This document shows, one piece after another, positions 1-8,248 of a DNA stretch of 64,000 nucleotides. This DNA comes from Zhongshania sp. (lineage in GTDB: Bacteria; Pseudomonadota; Gammaproteobacteria; Pseudomonadales; Spongiibacteraceae): positions 1 through 64,000 of the forward strand of contig JAGPVP010000111.1 in assembly GCA_018066965.1 (NCBI GenBank), written 5' to 3'. How positions within the stretch are numbered: the stretch's first letter is position 1; every line of letters begins with the position of its first letter. The position numbers and the translations under genes were made by a program. The notes beneath the pieces are model-generated. The model was not told where the DNA came from, did not search any database, and was given only the letters and a program-made list of their open reading frames with translations.

Positions 1-127
1 AAGTTTTGAAGCCTGAACCAGAGATAGCGCTGAAGTGAGCGAAAACGTCTGGGCCAGATTCTTGCTCGATGAAGCCAAAGCCTTTAGATTCGTTGAACCA
101 TTTTACTGTGCCAGTAGTAGTAGACAT
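1..127 (-). CDS. Cold shock protein, CspA family (3' part cut by window edge)
   Basis: The reverse strand encodes [20 protein letters not shown] and continues to about residue 42, where the window ends. It contains the RNP1 motif KGFGFI and the start of the RNP2 motif (VFAHFSAI, where the usual form is VFVHFSAI). CspA-type proteins are about 70 residues, single OB-fold domains that bind single-stranded RNA and DNA and melt mRNA structure. The ATG lies a few bases downstream of a purine-rich stretch (CAGGAATAAAATT). A leader of roughly 150 nt separates it from a good promoter, as in cold-inducible csp mRNAs. Family assignment is certain; cold induction is inferred. Confidence 0.93.
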   Translation of the reverse strand, partial: MSTTTGTVKWFNESKGFGFIEQESGPDVFAHFSAISGSGFKT

Positions 128-284
128 AATTTTATTCCTGAAATATTCAAAGGTAATTTTGATCTAAAATCAGATCGGTTAGGCTGGAAGTGATTCTATT
201 ACTTATGAAGTACAGGACGAAAACTACAGACAGGACTTCGAAATGGTGTACATAAATATAGGTCGAACTTTCTAGCTGGGACTG

Positions 285-312
285 AGTATATAGACATTTC
301 TGTACTTGTCTA
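285..312 (-). promoter_or_regulatory. Candidate sigma-70 promoter and long leader of the csp gene
   Basis: On the minus strand TAGACA and TATACT are separated by 16 bases, close to the TTGACA/TATAAT consensus. It lies about 155 bases upstream of the csp ATG. The remaining gap between the csp gene and the glycoside phosphorylase holds no supportable gene and would be the leader. This is read by eye and not confirmed by any mapped transcript. Confidence 0.45.
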
Positions 313-386
313 CCCCCTATTACTACCAAACGCCTGTGTAATACCCTTATAAATTCAGGGTTTACACAGAGTTTTGTCACAAAGCC

Positions 387-1829
387 TTAACACTGCAGCC
401 GGCACTCGGCCAAAGAATCTTCGTCTAGATAGGTAACCGTGGCGGTATTAAAGTTAAGGTCGACAAACAAATGGCAGTAAAAATCACCGTGCCGCCACCC
501 CATAGACACACTAGAATCATTGGAATAACCCAGTTCAAAGTGGCCATCAAAGGCAGGGTAATAGTTCCGAAACCGCATAAGCGCTAGCAATCGCTGCACG
601 ATTGGCTGCTCAACTGCTTCGTCAATTTCCGCCATGCTGTAGTAATGGCGATTAATATCGCGCAATTCGCCAGTCGCCTCCATCAGCTCATTATCATTAC
701 AGCCGGCCAATAGGCCCACGTAGTAAACCTGCGGAATACCTGGCGTGAAAAATTGGATGGCGCGCGCCGCCAAATAGGCATCGTCATTGCGCATTAGGGC
801 GTCGTAAAAAGTGCAGGTTAATTGGTAAATGGCGCCAACACTGTGAATGTTGGCGGCGGAGCGTCGCAAAATGGGATCGGCGCTGCGGCTAGAAATATTG
901 TCGATTAGGGCGCGAATCTTTTCCTCGGGTAAGACCCCTTCCACATCGGGAATGCATATGCCGTCGTGGGTATCTAGCACCGTGACCATATTGCGCGGGC
1001 ACATACGCAGCCAATTCTTAAGGTAGACACTATTAGCGTCCAACAGAGAGAACAACAATAGCGGCGGTAAGGCAAAGCCATAGGGATGCATATTGCGACG
1101 ACTAATGGCGTACTGGTAGCTGCTGTGATCGTGCACTTCTGGTAAAACTTCAGCGCCGTGTAACTGCGCCACGCCGTTGATCCAATCAAGATTTCGATAC
1201 ACATCAGGCTCAACCAAAAAGCAGCTGGTGCCAATGCGCTTGGTGGTATATCCGAAAGCGTCTAACCGAAACAATTTAACCCCGCGCTGCGCCAAAAAAC
1301 CGATGTAGTTTTCCATCAATTGGAAGGTCAGCTCAGATTCGTAATTTAAATCTATTTGATGCTCAGTAAAGGTGCACCACACGCGCCCCGTGCCGCCATC
1401 GGCAAAGTCGACTCGGCGGAACGGCTCCTTCTCTTTGCGAATATGAATCTTTGCCAGGTCATCGGAGCTTATCTCGCCAAATATTTCAACGTGAACAAAG
1501 AGATCGGCATATTCAGACTCGTAGCCCTTGGCCACAAAGTCCTTAAACTCCTCCGACTCATCGGAAATATGGTTTACCGTAACATCGCAGCAAAGGTCAT
1601 ATTGTGAAGAGATACGCTCAATGTCTTCCCAAGTGCCGTACTCAGGATCGACCTCTTTATGGGTTAGCGGCGAGAATCCCGCGTCGGCATTCGAGGGAAA
1701 AAACGGCAGAATATGCACACCGCCAATCGCGTCCGAAAAGTGCCGCTCAATCACGGTGTGTAAATCTTTTAAGTTGTTACCAAGACGATTGGGATAACAA
1801 ATCATCTGCACAGCATTGCGTAAGGCCAT
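387..1829 (-). CDS. GH13 subfamily 18 glycoside phosphorylase, probably glucosylglycerol phosphorylase (sucrose phosphorylase family)
   Basis: This 480-residue protein has the sucrose phosphorylase layout. The nucleophile is Asp190 in FRLDAFGY, the acid/base is Glu231 in LPEVHDH, and the transition-state stabiliser is Asp289 in LDTHDG. Such enzymes cleave an alpha-glucoside with phosphate to give glucose 1-phosphate. In true sucrose phosphorylases the acceptor loop reads LDLYQ and its Asp binds fructose. Here the loop is GAIYQ (residues 332-336), so Asp is Ala. That argues against sucrose and for another acceptor. A glucosylglycerol phosphorylase of this subfamily is known from Marinobacter, and the glucosylglycerol synthase gene is about 8 kb away. 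Glucosylglycerate or sucrose 6-phosphate remain alternatives. The start is set by GGAGCC seven bases upstream of the ATG. Confidence 0.85.
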   Translation of the reverse strand: MALRNAVQMICYPNRLGNNLKDLHTVIERHFSDAIGGVHILPFFPSNADAGFSPLTHKEVDPEYGTWEDIERISSQYDLCCDVTVNHISDESEEFKDFVAKGYESEYADLFVHVEIFGEISSDDLAKIHIRKEKEPFRRVDFADGGTGRVWCTFTEHQIDLNYESELTFQLMENYIGFLAQRGVKLFRLDAFGYTTKRIGTSCFLVEPDVYRNLDWINGVAQLHGAEVLPEVHDHSSYQYAISRRNMHPYGFALPPLLLFSLLDANSVYLKNWLRMCPRNMVTVLDTHDGICIPDVEGVLPEEKIRALIDNISSRSADPILRRSAANIHSVGAIYQLTCTFYDALMRNDDAYLAARAIQFFTPGIPQVYYVGLLAGCNDNELMEATGELRDINRHYYSMAEIDEAVEQPIVQRLLALMRFRNYYPAFDGHFELGYSNDSSVSMGWRHGDFYCHLFVDLNFNTATVTYLDEDSLAECRLQC

Positions 1830-1940
1830 ACGACGGCTCCGGTCTGTGAGTGATGCTTAACCATAACCATTGCTCGGCAAGCATGCAAACCGCTGGCGCC
1901 CACTTCTTCGCTATTTACTGTGCTAAATCGCAGCTTATAT

Positions 1941-2939
1941 TTAATGCAGTTCAGGCGGACGCACAAATCGCTGCCGATATTCCCGCGGTGTCATTTGGCA
2001 ATAACGCTTAAATAGCCGTCTAAATGCACTTTCATCTTGGTAGCCACAGCGCTGCACAATTTCTGAAAATCTAAGCTGGGTGGTCTCCAATAATATTTTA
2101 CTGCGCTCTATTCTCAGCTTTTGAGTTAGCCCTTGGGGTGATTCGCCGATGGCATTGTTAAAGCGACGGATGAGGGTTCGCGGGCTCACCGCCACACTCG
2201 CCGCTAGGTCTTCAATTTTAAAATCACGCGCCAAATTTGTTCGTATCCACTGTTCAGATTTATTGACCACCTCATCGCTACTGTCGAACCAAGACAGTAT
2301 TGCGTACGGCGCTTGGGTAATACGCTGACTGTCGAGCATCATGTATTTTGCCAGCAAACGCGCAAATGGCTTGCCAGCGTACTTCTCGATGACGCTCAAG
2401 CCAACGTCTAAATAGGAGCTAGACCCAGCACCAGTAAGCACATTGCCCGAGTACACGCATATTGCGTCCCGATCTACCTGAATTCTGGGATAGCGACGCT
2501 GCATTTCACTTTGCAACCACCACGCTGTGGTCGCACGCCCCCCCTCTAACAAGCCCGCCTCGGCCACCGCATAGCTGCCACTGCAATTGGTGGCAATAAG
2601 CTCTAAATCCTTACCATGCTCGCCCAGCCAATCAATCAGCTCTCGCCACTGCAGCAGGTTCTCGCCAACGCTAGCGGCATTAGGAATCATAAACGCGGGG
2701 CTAAACAGAGTATCGCCAGCGCGAATATCATCAACACTGCCGTCCACCTCCATACGACAGCCGTTTACGCACTCGATAGGCCCGCCATCCATCGACACAA
2801 AACGCACATCGAATAAAGGCCCTGCACTCTTTGCCGTGTTTTTGGCGATCATATTCGCAACCATAAACAAATCGCGATTGCCCACCAAGCTGCTCGCCAT
2901 CGCGCCATCAACCGCGAGAATAAATATCCGTCTACTCAT
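1941..2939 (-). CDS. GlxA-type AraC family transcriptional regulator (DJ-1/PfpI domain + AraC HTH)
   Basis: The N-terminal half (about residues 1-190) is a DJ-1/PfpI-like class I glutamine amidotransferase fold, including a TNCSGSYAVAEAG nucleophile-elbow-like segment. The C-terminal 100 residues carry two AraC helix-turn-helix motifs (IEDLAASVAVSPRTLIRRF and FSEIVQRCGYQDESAFRRLF). GlxA-like regulators often sense small amines or osmolyte-derived metabolites, but the ligand cannot be read here. An upstream in-frame Met exists. I chose MSRRIFILAVDGAM because GGAAGG lies directly in front of its ATG. It is co-oriented with the downstream glycoside phosphorylase (gap about 110 bases) and divergent from the Tat lipoprotein gene, so it may control either. 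Confidence 0.88.
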   Translation of the reverse strand: MSRRIFILAVDGAMASSLVGNRDLFMVANMIAKNTAKSAGPLFDVRFVSMDGGPIECVNGCRMEVDGSVDDIRAGDTLFSPAFMIPNAASVGENLLQWRELIDWLGEHGKDLELIATNCSGSYAVAEAGLLEGGRATTAWWLQSEMQRRYPRIQVDRDAICVYSGNVLTGAGSSSYLDVGLSVIEKYAGKPFARLLAKYMMLDSQRITQAPYAILSWFDSSDEVVNKSEQWIRTNLARDFKIEDLAASVAVSPRTLIRRFNNAIGESPQGLTQKLRIERSKILLETTQLRFSEIVQRCGYQDESAFRRLFKRYCQMTPREYRQRFVRPPELH

Positions 2940-3130
2940 ACAGCCTTCCCATCGCATCTCATTCAGCATAATAAATGCCATATACGCCACATTAGCGATA
3001 AATTAGCGCAGCGCAAGCTGAACTTCAGCATTTGGCGTAAACAACACTTTATATGTCATATAAGACACTGTAGCGATCATTACGCCACGCCTAAACTAAG
3101 TCCAAGTTAAAGCAGCAAGAGAACTTCCAA

Positions 3131-3319
3131 GTGAAAACACTAAACAGACGACGCTTCTTAGCTAGCCTTGGCATCGCCTTAAGCGCAGCTGGCCTCAGCA
3201 CACTAGGCCTCAGCGCGTGCAGCAATATTCCTCCCCAGCCCTTTCATTTGGGCAAAGTGGTTAATGCACCACTGGGTTGCCAAGAATTATTAGCGCGGGA
3301 CCAACGTGGAGATTGCTGA
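3131..3319 (+). pseudogene. Tat-signal lipoprotein N-terminus, probably the 5' part of a frameshifted transglutaminase-like gene
   Basis: The 62-residue frame opens with a twin-arginine signal (NRRRFLASLG), a hydrophobic stretch and a lipobox (LSAC, Cys at about residue 30). Mature sequence follows, including LGCQELLARDQRGDC, and then TGA. The next frame (+1) starts immediately and encodes a catalytic domain that otherwise has no export signal. A lipoprotein ending 30 residues after its lipid anchor makes little sense alone. A single-base insertion between about 3294 and 3319, or a true +1 frameshift, would join the two into one periplasmic lipoprotein of about 200 residues. A sequencing error is possible. 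If the gene is not broken, this is a tiny lipoprotein of unknown role. Confidence 0.6.
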
Positions 3320-3320
3320 G

Positions 3321-3722
3321 ATGAGCGAACTAAGAAAAGAGCTACAGTATATTCACCACACCGTAAGTAGACACTTTGTACAATTCAGTGACGCGGGCGA
3401 AAGTTGGGATATGCCACCAGCAGGTTACACCGGCCTCCAATGGCTGCGCGACGATTGCGACGGTTTTTGCCTAGCCTGCCGTGTATTGTTAAGAGACAGG
3501 GGGATTCCAAGCAGGCTCGTCTACTGCGAGCTAGGGCGCAGCGGCCACCTCGTCGTAGAGGTACAAGGCTGGATTTTAGACTTACGCCAAAGTGGCGTCG
3601 TCGCCAATACCCTACTCCCCAATTACCGATGGTTGAGAATATCAGGCTACGAAGCGGGCGATCCGTGGCGAGAGATCGTTAGTAATGAAGCTACTTTGGC
3701 AGTGGCGTCATTAGACTACTAA
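3321..3722 (+). CDS. Transglutaminase-like cysteine peptidase domain (C93/DUF920-like), likely 3' part of the split gene
   Basis: This 133-residue domain has a papain/transglutaminase-type Cys-His-Asp arrangement: Cys in DDCDGFCLACR, His in RSGHLVVEV and Asp in WILDLR. It resembles the GDCEDY...H...LDN signature of bacterial transglutaminase-like cysteine proteinases (peptidase family C93). A GTG (3306) and an ATG (3321) are possible starts, but neither has a convincing ribosome site. The frame is closed upstream by TAG at 3291, so any join to the preceding signal-peptide frame must occur in the 25 bases between. The 3' end overlaps the tail of the convergent AraC gene by 32 bases. The substrate is unknown. 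Confidence 0.7.
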   Translation: MSELRKELQYIHHTVSRHFVQFSDAGESWDMPPAGYTGLQWLRDDCDGFCLACRVLLRDRGIPSRLVYCELGRSGHLVVEVQGWILDLRQSGVVANTLLPNYRWLRISGYEAGDPWREIVSNEATLAVASLDY

Positions 3723-4728
3723 AATGTGTCTTCATTAAGCTCGGGCTAAGTCCAGTCCAGCGCTTAAACGCACGCCGGAAGTTACTACTATCATGAAAAT
3801 TCAAACGAGCGGCAGCTTCATCAACAGAAGCCCGCTTCAGTAATAGTTCGATCAATGCTAATTCAAGTTGATAATGATCCAATTGCTGCTGAAACGACAA
3901 GCCGTGTTCACGCAGACGGCGTTTCAAGCTAGCTTGACTAATACCCAGCTGCTGAGCGCAGCCACCAAGGTCACGATAGCCGCTATCTCCGCTGGCAAAT
4001 AATTGCCGCAAGCACTCTCCCAGATACCGCGCCTTAGGCAACAGCGCATAGCAGTCGGCCACGGCAACTTGTGCACGTAAATTCTGGGTCGCCGCCTCCT
4101 TTTCAGTGGTATCAATTAAAATACGTAGACCATCAAACGGCGCATCAAAATAGCACTCACCCTGTAAATGCGCGGTAAAATTTTCTCGATTTATACCAGC
4201 AGAGGCACGAAAAAAATATCGTGGCTCCCTCACCCCCTTAAAACACTTAATAATATTTGCCAGCGCCGTTAATGCAGACACCAAGGCAATACCATCAGTA
4301 TTTTCAAACGCCGACGGTCTAATCATTAATAATATTTCGTTTGGCGCAGGGGACACTATATACATGGCCAAAGCAGGAGCCAGTAGCGTGGAGTAGTCAC
4401 ACAATAACGCTAACACTGGACGCAAATCTGAATGGCTATCTACCAAAGCCCTGATCGGCCCCAAGCCATGCTGCAGTAACTGATGACCTAATTGAAACGG
4501 AAAATCTGAGCCCGGCCATAGGCGGTTAGCATTGGCCAGTAATTGTTGAAACTGTATTAAACTTATGTACCGTCCCGTAAACGGCAGGTCACTGGCAAAT
4601 AGAGCGGTATTCAATAATAGTGCGTGGGTGTCGATGCCCCTGGCCGCACATAAATCCAGTATCGCAACCGGCTGCAGCCACGCCGGAATCACCTTATCGC
4701 TAGCGACAAGATAGTGATCAGCAGTCAT
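3691..4728 (-). CDS. AraC family regulator with arabinose-binding-like N-terminal domain (OruR/ArgR type)
   Basis: This 345-residue protein has an N-terminal ligand-binding domain of the arabinose_bd type found in OruR/ArgR-like regulators (IPAWLQPVAILDLCAARGID near residue 15). The C-terminal HTH pair spans residues 250-340, with ACQQLGISQASLKRRL-like and FHDSSNFRRAFKRWTGLSP segments. Regulators of this kind activate catabolic genes when bound to an amino acid or acyl ligand; the ligand here is unknown. Its ATG overlaps the end of the GGDEF gene by 11 bases, so the two are translationally coupled. It is one of four proteins of this subfamily in the window. Confidence 0.88.
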   Translation of the reverse strand: MTADHYLVASDKVIPAWLQPVAILDLCAARGIDTHALLLNTALFASDLPFTGRYISLIQFQQLLANANRLWPGSDFPFQLGHQLLQHGLGPIRALVDSHSDLRPVLALLCDYSTLLAPALAMYIVSPAPNEILLMIRPSAFENTDGIALVSALTALANIIKCFKGVREPRYFFRASAGINRENFTAHLQGECYFDAPFDGLRILIDTTEKEAATQNLRAQVAVADCYALLPKARYLGECLRQLFASGDSGYRDLGGCAQQLGISQASLKRRLREHGLSFQQQLDHYQLELALIELLLKRASVDEAAARLNFHDSSNFRRAFKRWTGLSPSLMKTHFSSLMTPLPK

Positions 4729-5680
4729 TATCGTGCTGCTTTATAGCTAGTATTTCCGCGTTGGCGCGGGCCAACAACTCTTCCGCATTTTCCCCCTTGC
4801 GCGATTCAACTACCGCCAAGCGCACGGCGATATCAAAGCTATCGCCCGCCTGATGATATAAGGCCATCTGTATCGCCTCGCTTAACAATCGCCCTAATGC
4901 GCCCTGCAATCCGGGACGCTGGGTGCAGCCCGCTATCACCACAAAACGATCACCGCCATAGCGGCATACCAATGCACCATCAGGCGTTGCCGCCACCAAC
5001 GTCGCGGCAACGCGGTTAAGCACCTCGTCGCCACAGGCAAAGCCGTAAAGGCGATTTACCGCACTAAAATTATCTAAATCAATCAGCCATAGCGACACCG
5101 TTTTAGATTCACTAAGTGCACTTGTTAATGCGCGTCGGCAATAGGCTCCACTGTATAAATCAGTGACGGGATCAATATCGCGATGATCCCGAACACCTGC
5201 TTCTCTACGCCGCTGCTGCCGCGACAACACCCGCTGCTCTTGGCTTAGTGCGACTATCGCATACGTAATTAGCAATACCGCCAATGGCGTTACTACCGAT
5301 TCTAATGAGGCGCCCCACCCTGCTCCGCCCAGACGAATAAACTCGTCTAATACATCAAGGTAAAAACCAAAGCCAAGGCAGCCAAAGCCCGCCAGTAAAC
5401 ACTGGGTTACGGGCCCCGGCGGTCGCCACTGCAATAAAAAATGTAGCCAGCTTAATGCCGCAATAACAACCAGGCCTTCACCTGCAACATCGAGCCAATC
5501 TATTTCTATCCACGCTTTCAACTCGCCACCAGCTGACGCAGCCAATGCAAATAGGCCAAAAGCCAAGACCATCACACCATAAACCCGACCATAGCGATAA
5601 GGGCTAGTTGAATTTAGGGCCGGCACTCGGTGATGTAAGCCTCGCCAGTCAGAAAAGCTCAGCGAATTTACTCTTTTCAT
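4718..5680 (-). CDS. Membrane GGDEF-domain protein with degenerate active site
   Basis: About four hydrophobic segments (roughly residues 33-50, 62-82, 92-110 and 126-145) precede a GGDEF domain (about 168-315). The signature motif reads GGDRF (242-246) instead of GGDEF/GGEEF, so the second acidic residue is Arg, and no RxxD inhibitory site precedes it. Active diguanylate cyclases make c-di-GMP from two GTP. With this substitution the protein may be inactive or act as a nucleotide-binding sensor. AAGGTAA lies upstream of the ATG. It forms a two-gene unit with the overlapping AraC regulator. Confidence 0.88.
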   Translation of the reverse strand: MKRVNSLSFSDWRGLHHRVPALNSTSPYRYGRVYGVMVLAFGLFALAASAGGELKAWIEIDWLDVAGEGLVVIAALSWLHFLLQWRPPGPVTQCLLAGFGCLGFGFYLDVLDEFIRLGGAGWGASLESVVTPLAVLLITYAIVALSQEQRVLSRQQRRREAGVRDHRDIDPVTDLYSGAYCRRALTSALSESKTVSLWLIDLDNFSAVNRLYGFACGDEVLNRVAATLVAATPDGALVCRYGGDRFVVIAGCTQRPGLQGALGRLLSEAIQMALYHQAGDSFDIAVRLAVVESRKGENAEELLARANAEILAIKQHDNDC

Positions 5681-5867
5681 ATATTTACCTTATTCAATAA
5701 AGCCCTTATCGATATGAGATAGGCCGACATTCTGCCTTAAACCTTCGCCATCAAGCGCGCAATTGTTGCTTAGTGTAACGGGCAAAGGTTTCAGTAAAAG
5801 GTCATATCAGCTCAAAGACGCCACGCAGCCCCGAATATTCCCTTACTTGTCAGCACCGACACATCGA

Positions 5868-5885
5868 CTGTCAACGAACTGTCAC
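5868..5885 (+). promoter_or_regulatory. Pho box (PhoB-binding site) upstream of the TonB receptor-phytase unit
   Basis: The sequence CTGTCAACGAACTGTCAC has two CTGTCA repeats with an 11-base period and matches the PhoB box consensus CTGTCATAWAWCTGTCAC in both half-sites. A further CTGTCA lies at 5905-5910, and a TTGTCA lies at 5847-5852, about two periods upstream. It ends 62 bases before the receptor ATG, suitable for replacing the -35 element. TTAACT at 5895-5900 is a weak -10 candidate. PhoB activation under phosphate starvation would make sense for a phytate-scavenging pair. Confidence 0.78.
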
Positions 5886-5947
5886 ACAGCGCCATTAACT
5901 TGCTCTGTCATTACGCGGCTCACATCCATTACACAGAGGACAACACC

Positions 5948-8176
5948 ATGAAGACCGCCAGCCACACTCGCTTGCAAACACTGACGTTAAGCACCATCGC
6001 CTCGGCCGTTGCCTTGGCGCTCGGCAGCCACGGCGCTATAGCCCAAGACCAAAACCAAACAAGCGCAGTCGAAAGCGTGCAGGTGCTAGCGAAACGTGTG
6101 GTAAAGCGTAATCACGTTAACAGCGCGTCGCCAAAACTGGTCTATGACGCCGATTTTTTCCAACGCTTTGAGCCCATTTCGGTTGGTGACATGCTCAAGC
6201 GTGTCCCTGGTGTGACATTTAATAGTGACGTAGGTGAATACGACCTTCCCCGCCTGCGTGGTCTGGATTCTCGCTACACTCAGGTGCTTATCAATGGCCG
6301 CCGTCTTCCCGGTGAAGAAAACAGCGGCGCGATTGCCGTAGATCGAATTCCCGCCGAGATGGTCGAAAAAATCGAAATTATTCGCAGTCCTAGTAGCGAC
6401 ATCAGCAGCCAAGGTATCGGCGGTACCCTCAATATCATTCTTAAAGATGGCGCCCGCCACGAAGGCGGAATTTGGCGCGTAGGCGTCGTCAATATGGAAG
6501 AAAATCGCGGCAGCGGTTTTGTGGGTATGTCAGGTGTTAGCGACAAAATCGAATACGGTTTCTCTGTCAACGTGCAAGAGCGTTACAACCCCAAAAACAA
6601 AGTCTCTAGCGAGCAAGAAGAAGACGAACGCGAAGATGTGATTGAAAGTGATGTTCGCGATAGCAGAGATGTGGCACTTGCCGCCGACCTTGCCTTTCAA
6701 CTCAATGACGCCAGTAAACTACGCCTTAATGTGCTGCACATAGATACCCAACGCGAAGAAAAAGAACACACTCGCGTTACTGCACTCGAACGTGCTGACA
6801 GCAACTCGCCCTATGCCATTGACGAAATAGTTAACGAGAGCCAGCTAGAAGATATCGACCAAAGCAACACCAGCGTCGGCCTTGATTACGAATTAAAAAC
6901 CGCGGCAGGCGAACTGAAAGTCTACGCCAGCAGCCATCAATTTAAACAAGATAAGCGCGAAACCAATTTTGAGGCGGATCTCGGTGATCCACTGGAGCTA
7001 GACGAACAAGAGTTAACCGACATTGACGACACCGAAGATCGCCTAGGCTTTAGCTGGAAACATGAATCCGCCAGCTTTGAATCTAAATTTGGCATGGAGT
7101 ACATCAATAAAACCCGCGATTTCAATCTCAAAGCCCTTGATGACAATGGTGACCTCGATGACGAAAACGATGAATTTGCGGACTTCAGTGTTGACGACCA
7201 AGGCATTAACCTATTCACCAGCGGCAACTGGAAATTACGCGAAGACTTAGAACTTGAAGTGGGTCTGCGGGCAGAATACCGCGACATTGAAATAATCGGT
7301 CGCGACTTTAACGACAGCGTAACCCGCAGCAGCGACGACAGCATTGACTACAACCCCTCCGCGCATATTCGCTGGCACCTCAACGAGCAAGAGCAATTTC
7401 GCGCCAGCATCGCCCGCACGCTTCGTCGCCCGCAATTCGACCAATTAAACCCTGTAGAACTCACTATCGATGACGAAAAGTTTCGCGGCAATAGCGACTT
7501 AGATCCAGAAAGCGCCATCGGCCTAGACCTTGGCTACGACCACTTCATTGCCGACAGCGGCGTGATTGGCATCAACTTTTTCTACCGAGAAGTGGAAGAT
7601 TTAATTGAATATAGCCAAACCGACATCACGGTGGGCGGTGCAGATTTTGAATTACGCCAAGCAATCAACAACCGCAATACCGGCAAAATCATGGGTGTAG
7701 AACTTGATTTCAGCGCTGCGATGACACTCATCAACATGCCCACGGCACAGGCATTTTTCAACCTCACTTTATTAGACTCAGAAGTAGAAGACGATTACTT
7801 TACGGGTCTAAAAAGACGTTTCAGTGGCCAAGCCAAATACGTGTACAACCTTGGCTTTGAACATGAGCTAGAAGCACTGCAAGCCAGCTACGGTGCCAGC
7901 TATCAGCAGCAAGGTGACAGCGAAGAGTTCGAAGGCAACGAAATCAATCGTATAAGCTATGATGGCAATTTAGAAATTTTTATAGAAAAGCGTTTTGACA
8001 AAGGCAACTATGCGGTACGCCTGTCTGGTCAAAACCTGCTAGATGCCGAAAAGAATGAGCTTATCCGAAAGTACGACGACACCGCAGCACTGCGCGCTGG
8101 ACAGTTTGAATCGACAGAAACTGAAATTGAAGATACCTCGCCAGCCATTTTGCTCACGCTGCGCGGTAGTTTTTAA
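5948..8176 (+). CDS. TonB-dependent outer-membrane receptor, probably for phytate/inositol phosphate
   Basis: This 742-residue protein has a signal peptide ending near AIAQDQ, a plug domain (residues about 45-165, with DMLKRVPGV and INGRRLPG) and a 22-strand-type barrel ending in aromatic F (LLTLRGSF). These receptors import large substrates across the outer membrane using TonB energy. The phytase gene starts 72 bases downstream on the same strand, and the promoter region carries a Pho box. Neighbouring TonB receptor and beta-propeller phytase genes are a known pairing in marine proteobacteria. The substrate is inferred from that context alone. The start chosen is ATGAAGACC, whose product has a typical signal peptide; upstream in-frame starts add non-signal sequence. 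Confidence 0.9.
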   Translation: MKTASHTRLQTLTLSTIASAVALALGSHGAIAQDQNQTSAVESVQVLAKRVVKRNHVNSASPKLVYDADFFQRFEPISVGDMLKRVPGVTFNSDVGEYDLPRLRGLDSRYTQVLINGRRLPGEENSGAIAVDRIPAEMVEKIEIIRSPSSDISSQGIGGTLNIILKDGARHEGGIWRVGVVNMEENRGSGFVGMSGVSDKIEYGFSVNVQERYNPKNKVSSEQEEDEREDVIESDVRDSRDVALAADLAFQLNDASKLRLNVLHIDTQREEKEHTRVTALERADSNSPYAIDEIVNESQLEDIDQSNTSVGLDYELKTAAGELKVYASSHQFKQDKRETNFEADLGDPLELDEQELTDIDDTEDRLGFSWKHESASFESKFGMEYINKTRDFNLKALDDNGDLDDENDEFADFSVDDQGINLFTSGNWKLREDLELEVGLRAEYRDIEIIGRDFNDSVTRSSDDSIDYNPSAHIRWHLNEQEQFRASIARTLRRPQFDQLNPVELTIDDEKFRGNSDLDPESAIGLDLGYDHFIADSGVIGINFFYREVEDLIEYSQTDITVGGADFELRQAINNRNTGKIMGVELDFSAAMTLINMPTAQAFFNLTLLDSEVEDDYFTGLKRRFSGQAKYVYNLGFEHELEALQASYGASYQQQGDSEEFEGNEINRISYDGNLEIFIEKRFDKGNYAVRLSGQNLLDAEKNELIRKYDDTAALRAGQFESTETEIEDTSPAILLTLRGSF

Positions 8177-8248
8177 ACCGCCACATACAAAATTGCTACA
8201 ACAGGCTGTTTGAGATGCCTGCGACATTGACTAAATTTTGGAATTTTT

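Noticed and set aside
147-380. Open frame in the csp leader
   Set aside because: It covers the promoter and leader, has no ribosome site and unusual composition; no homology is recognisable.
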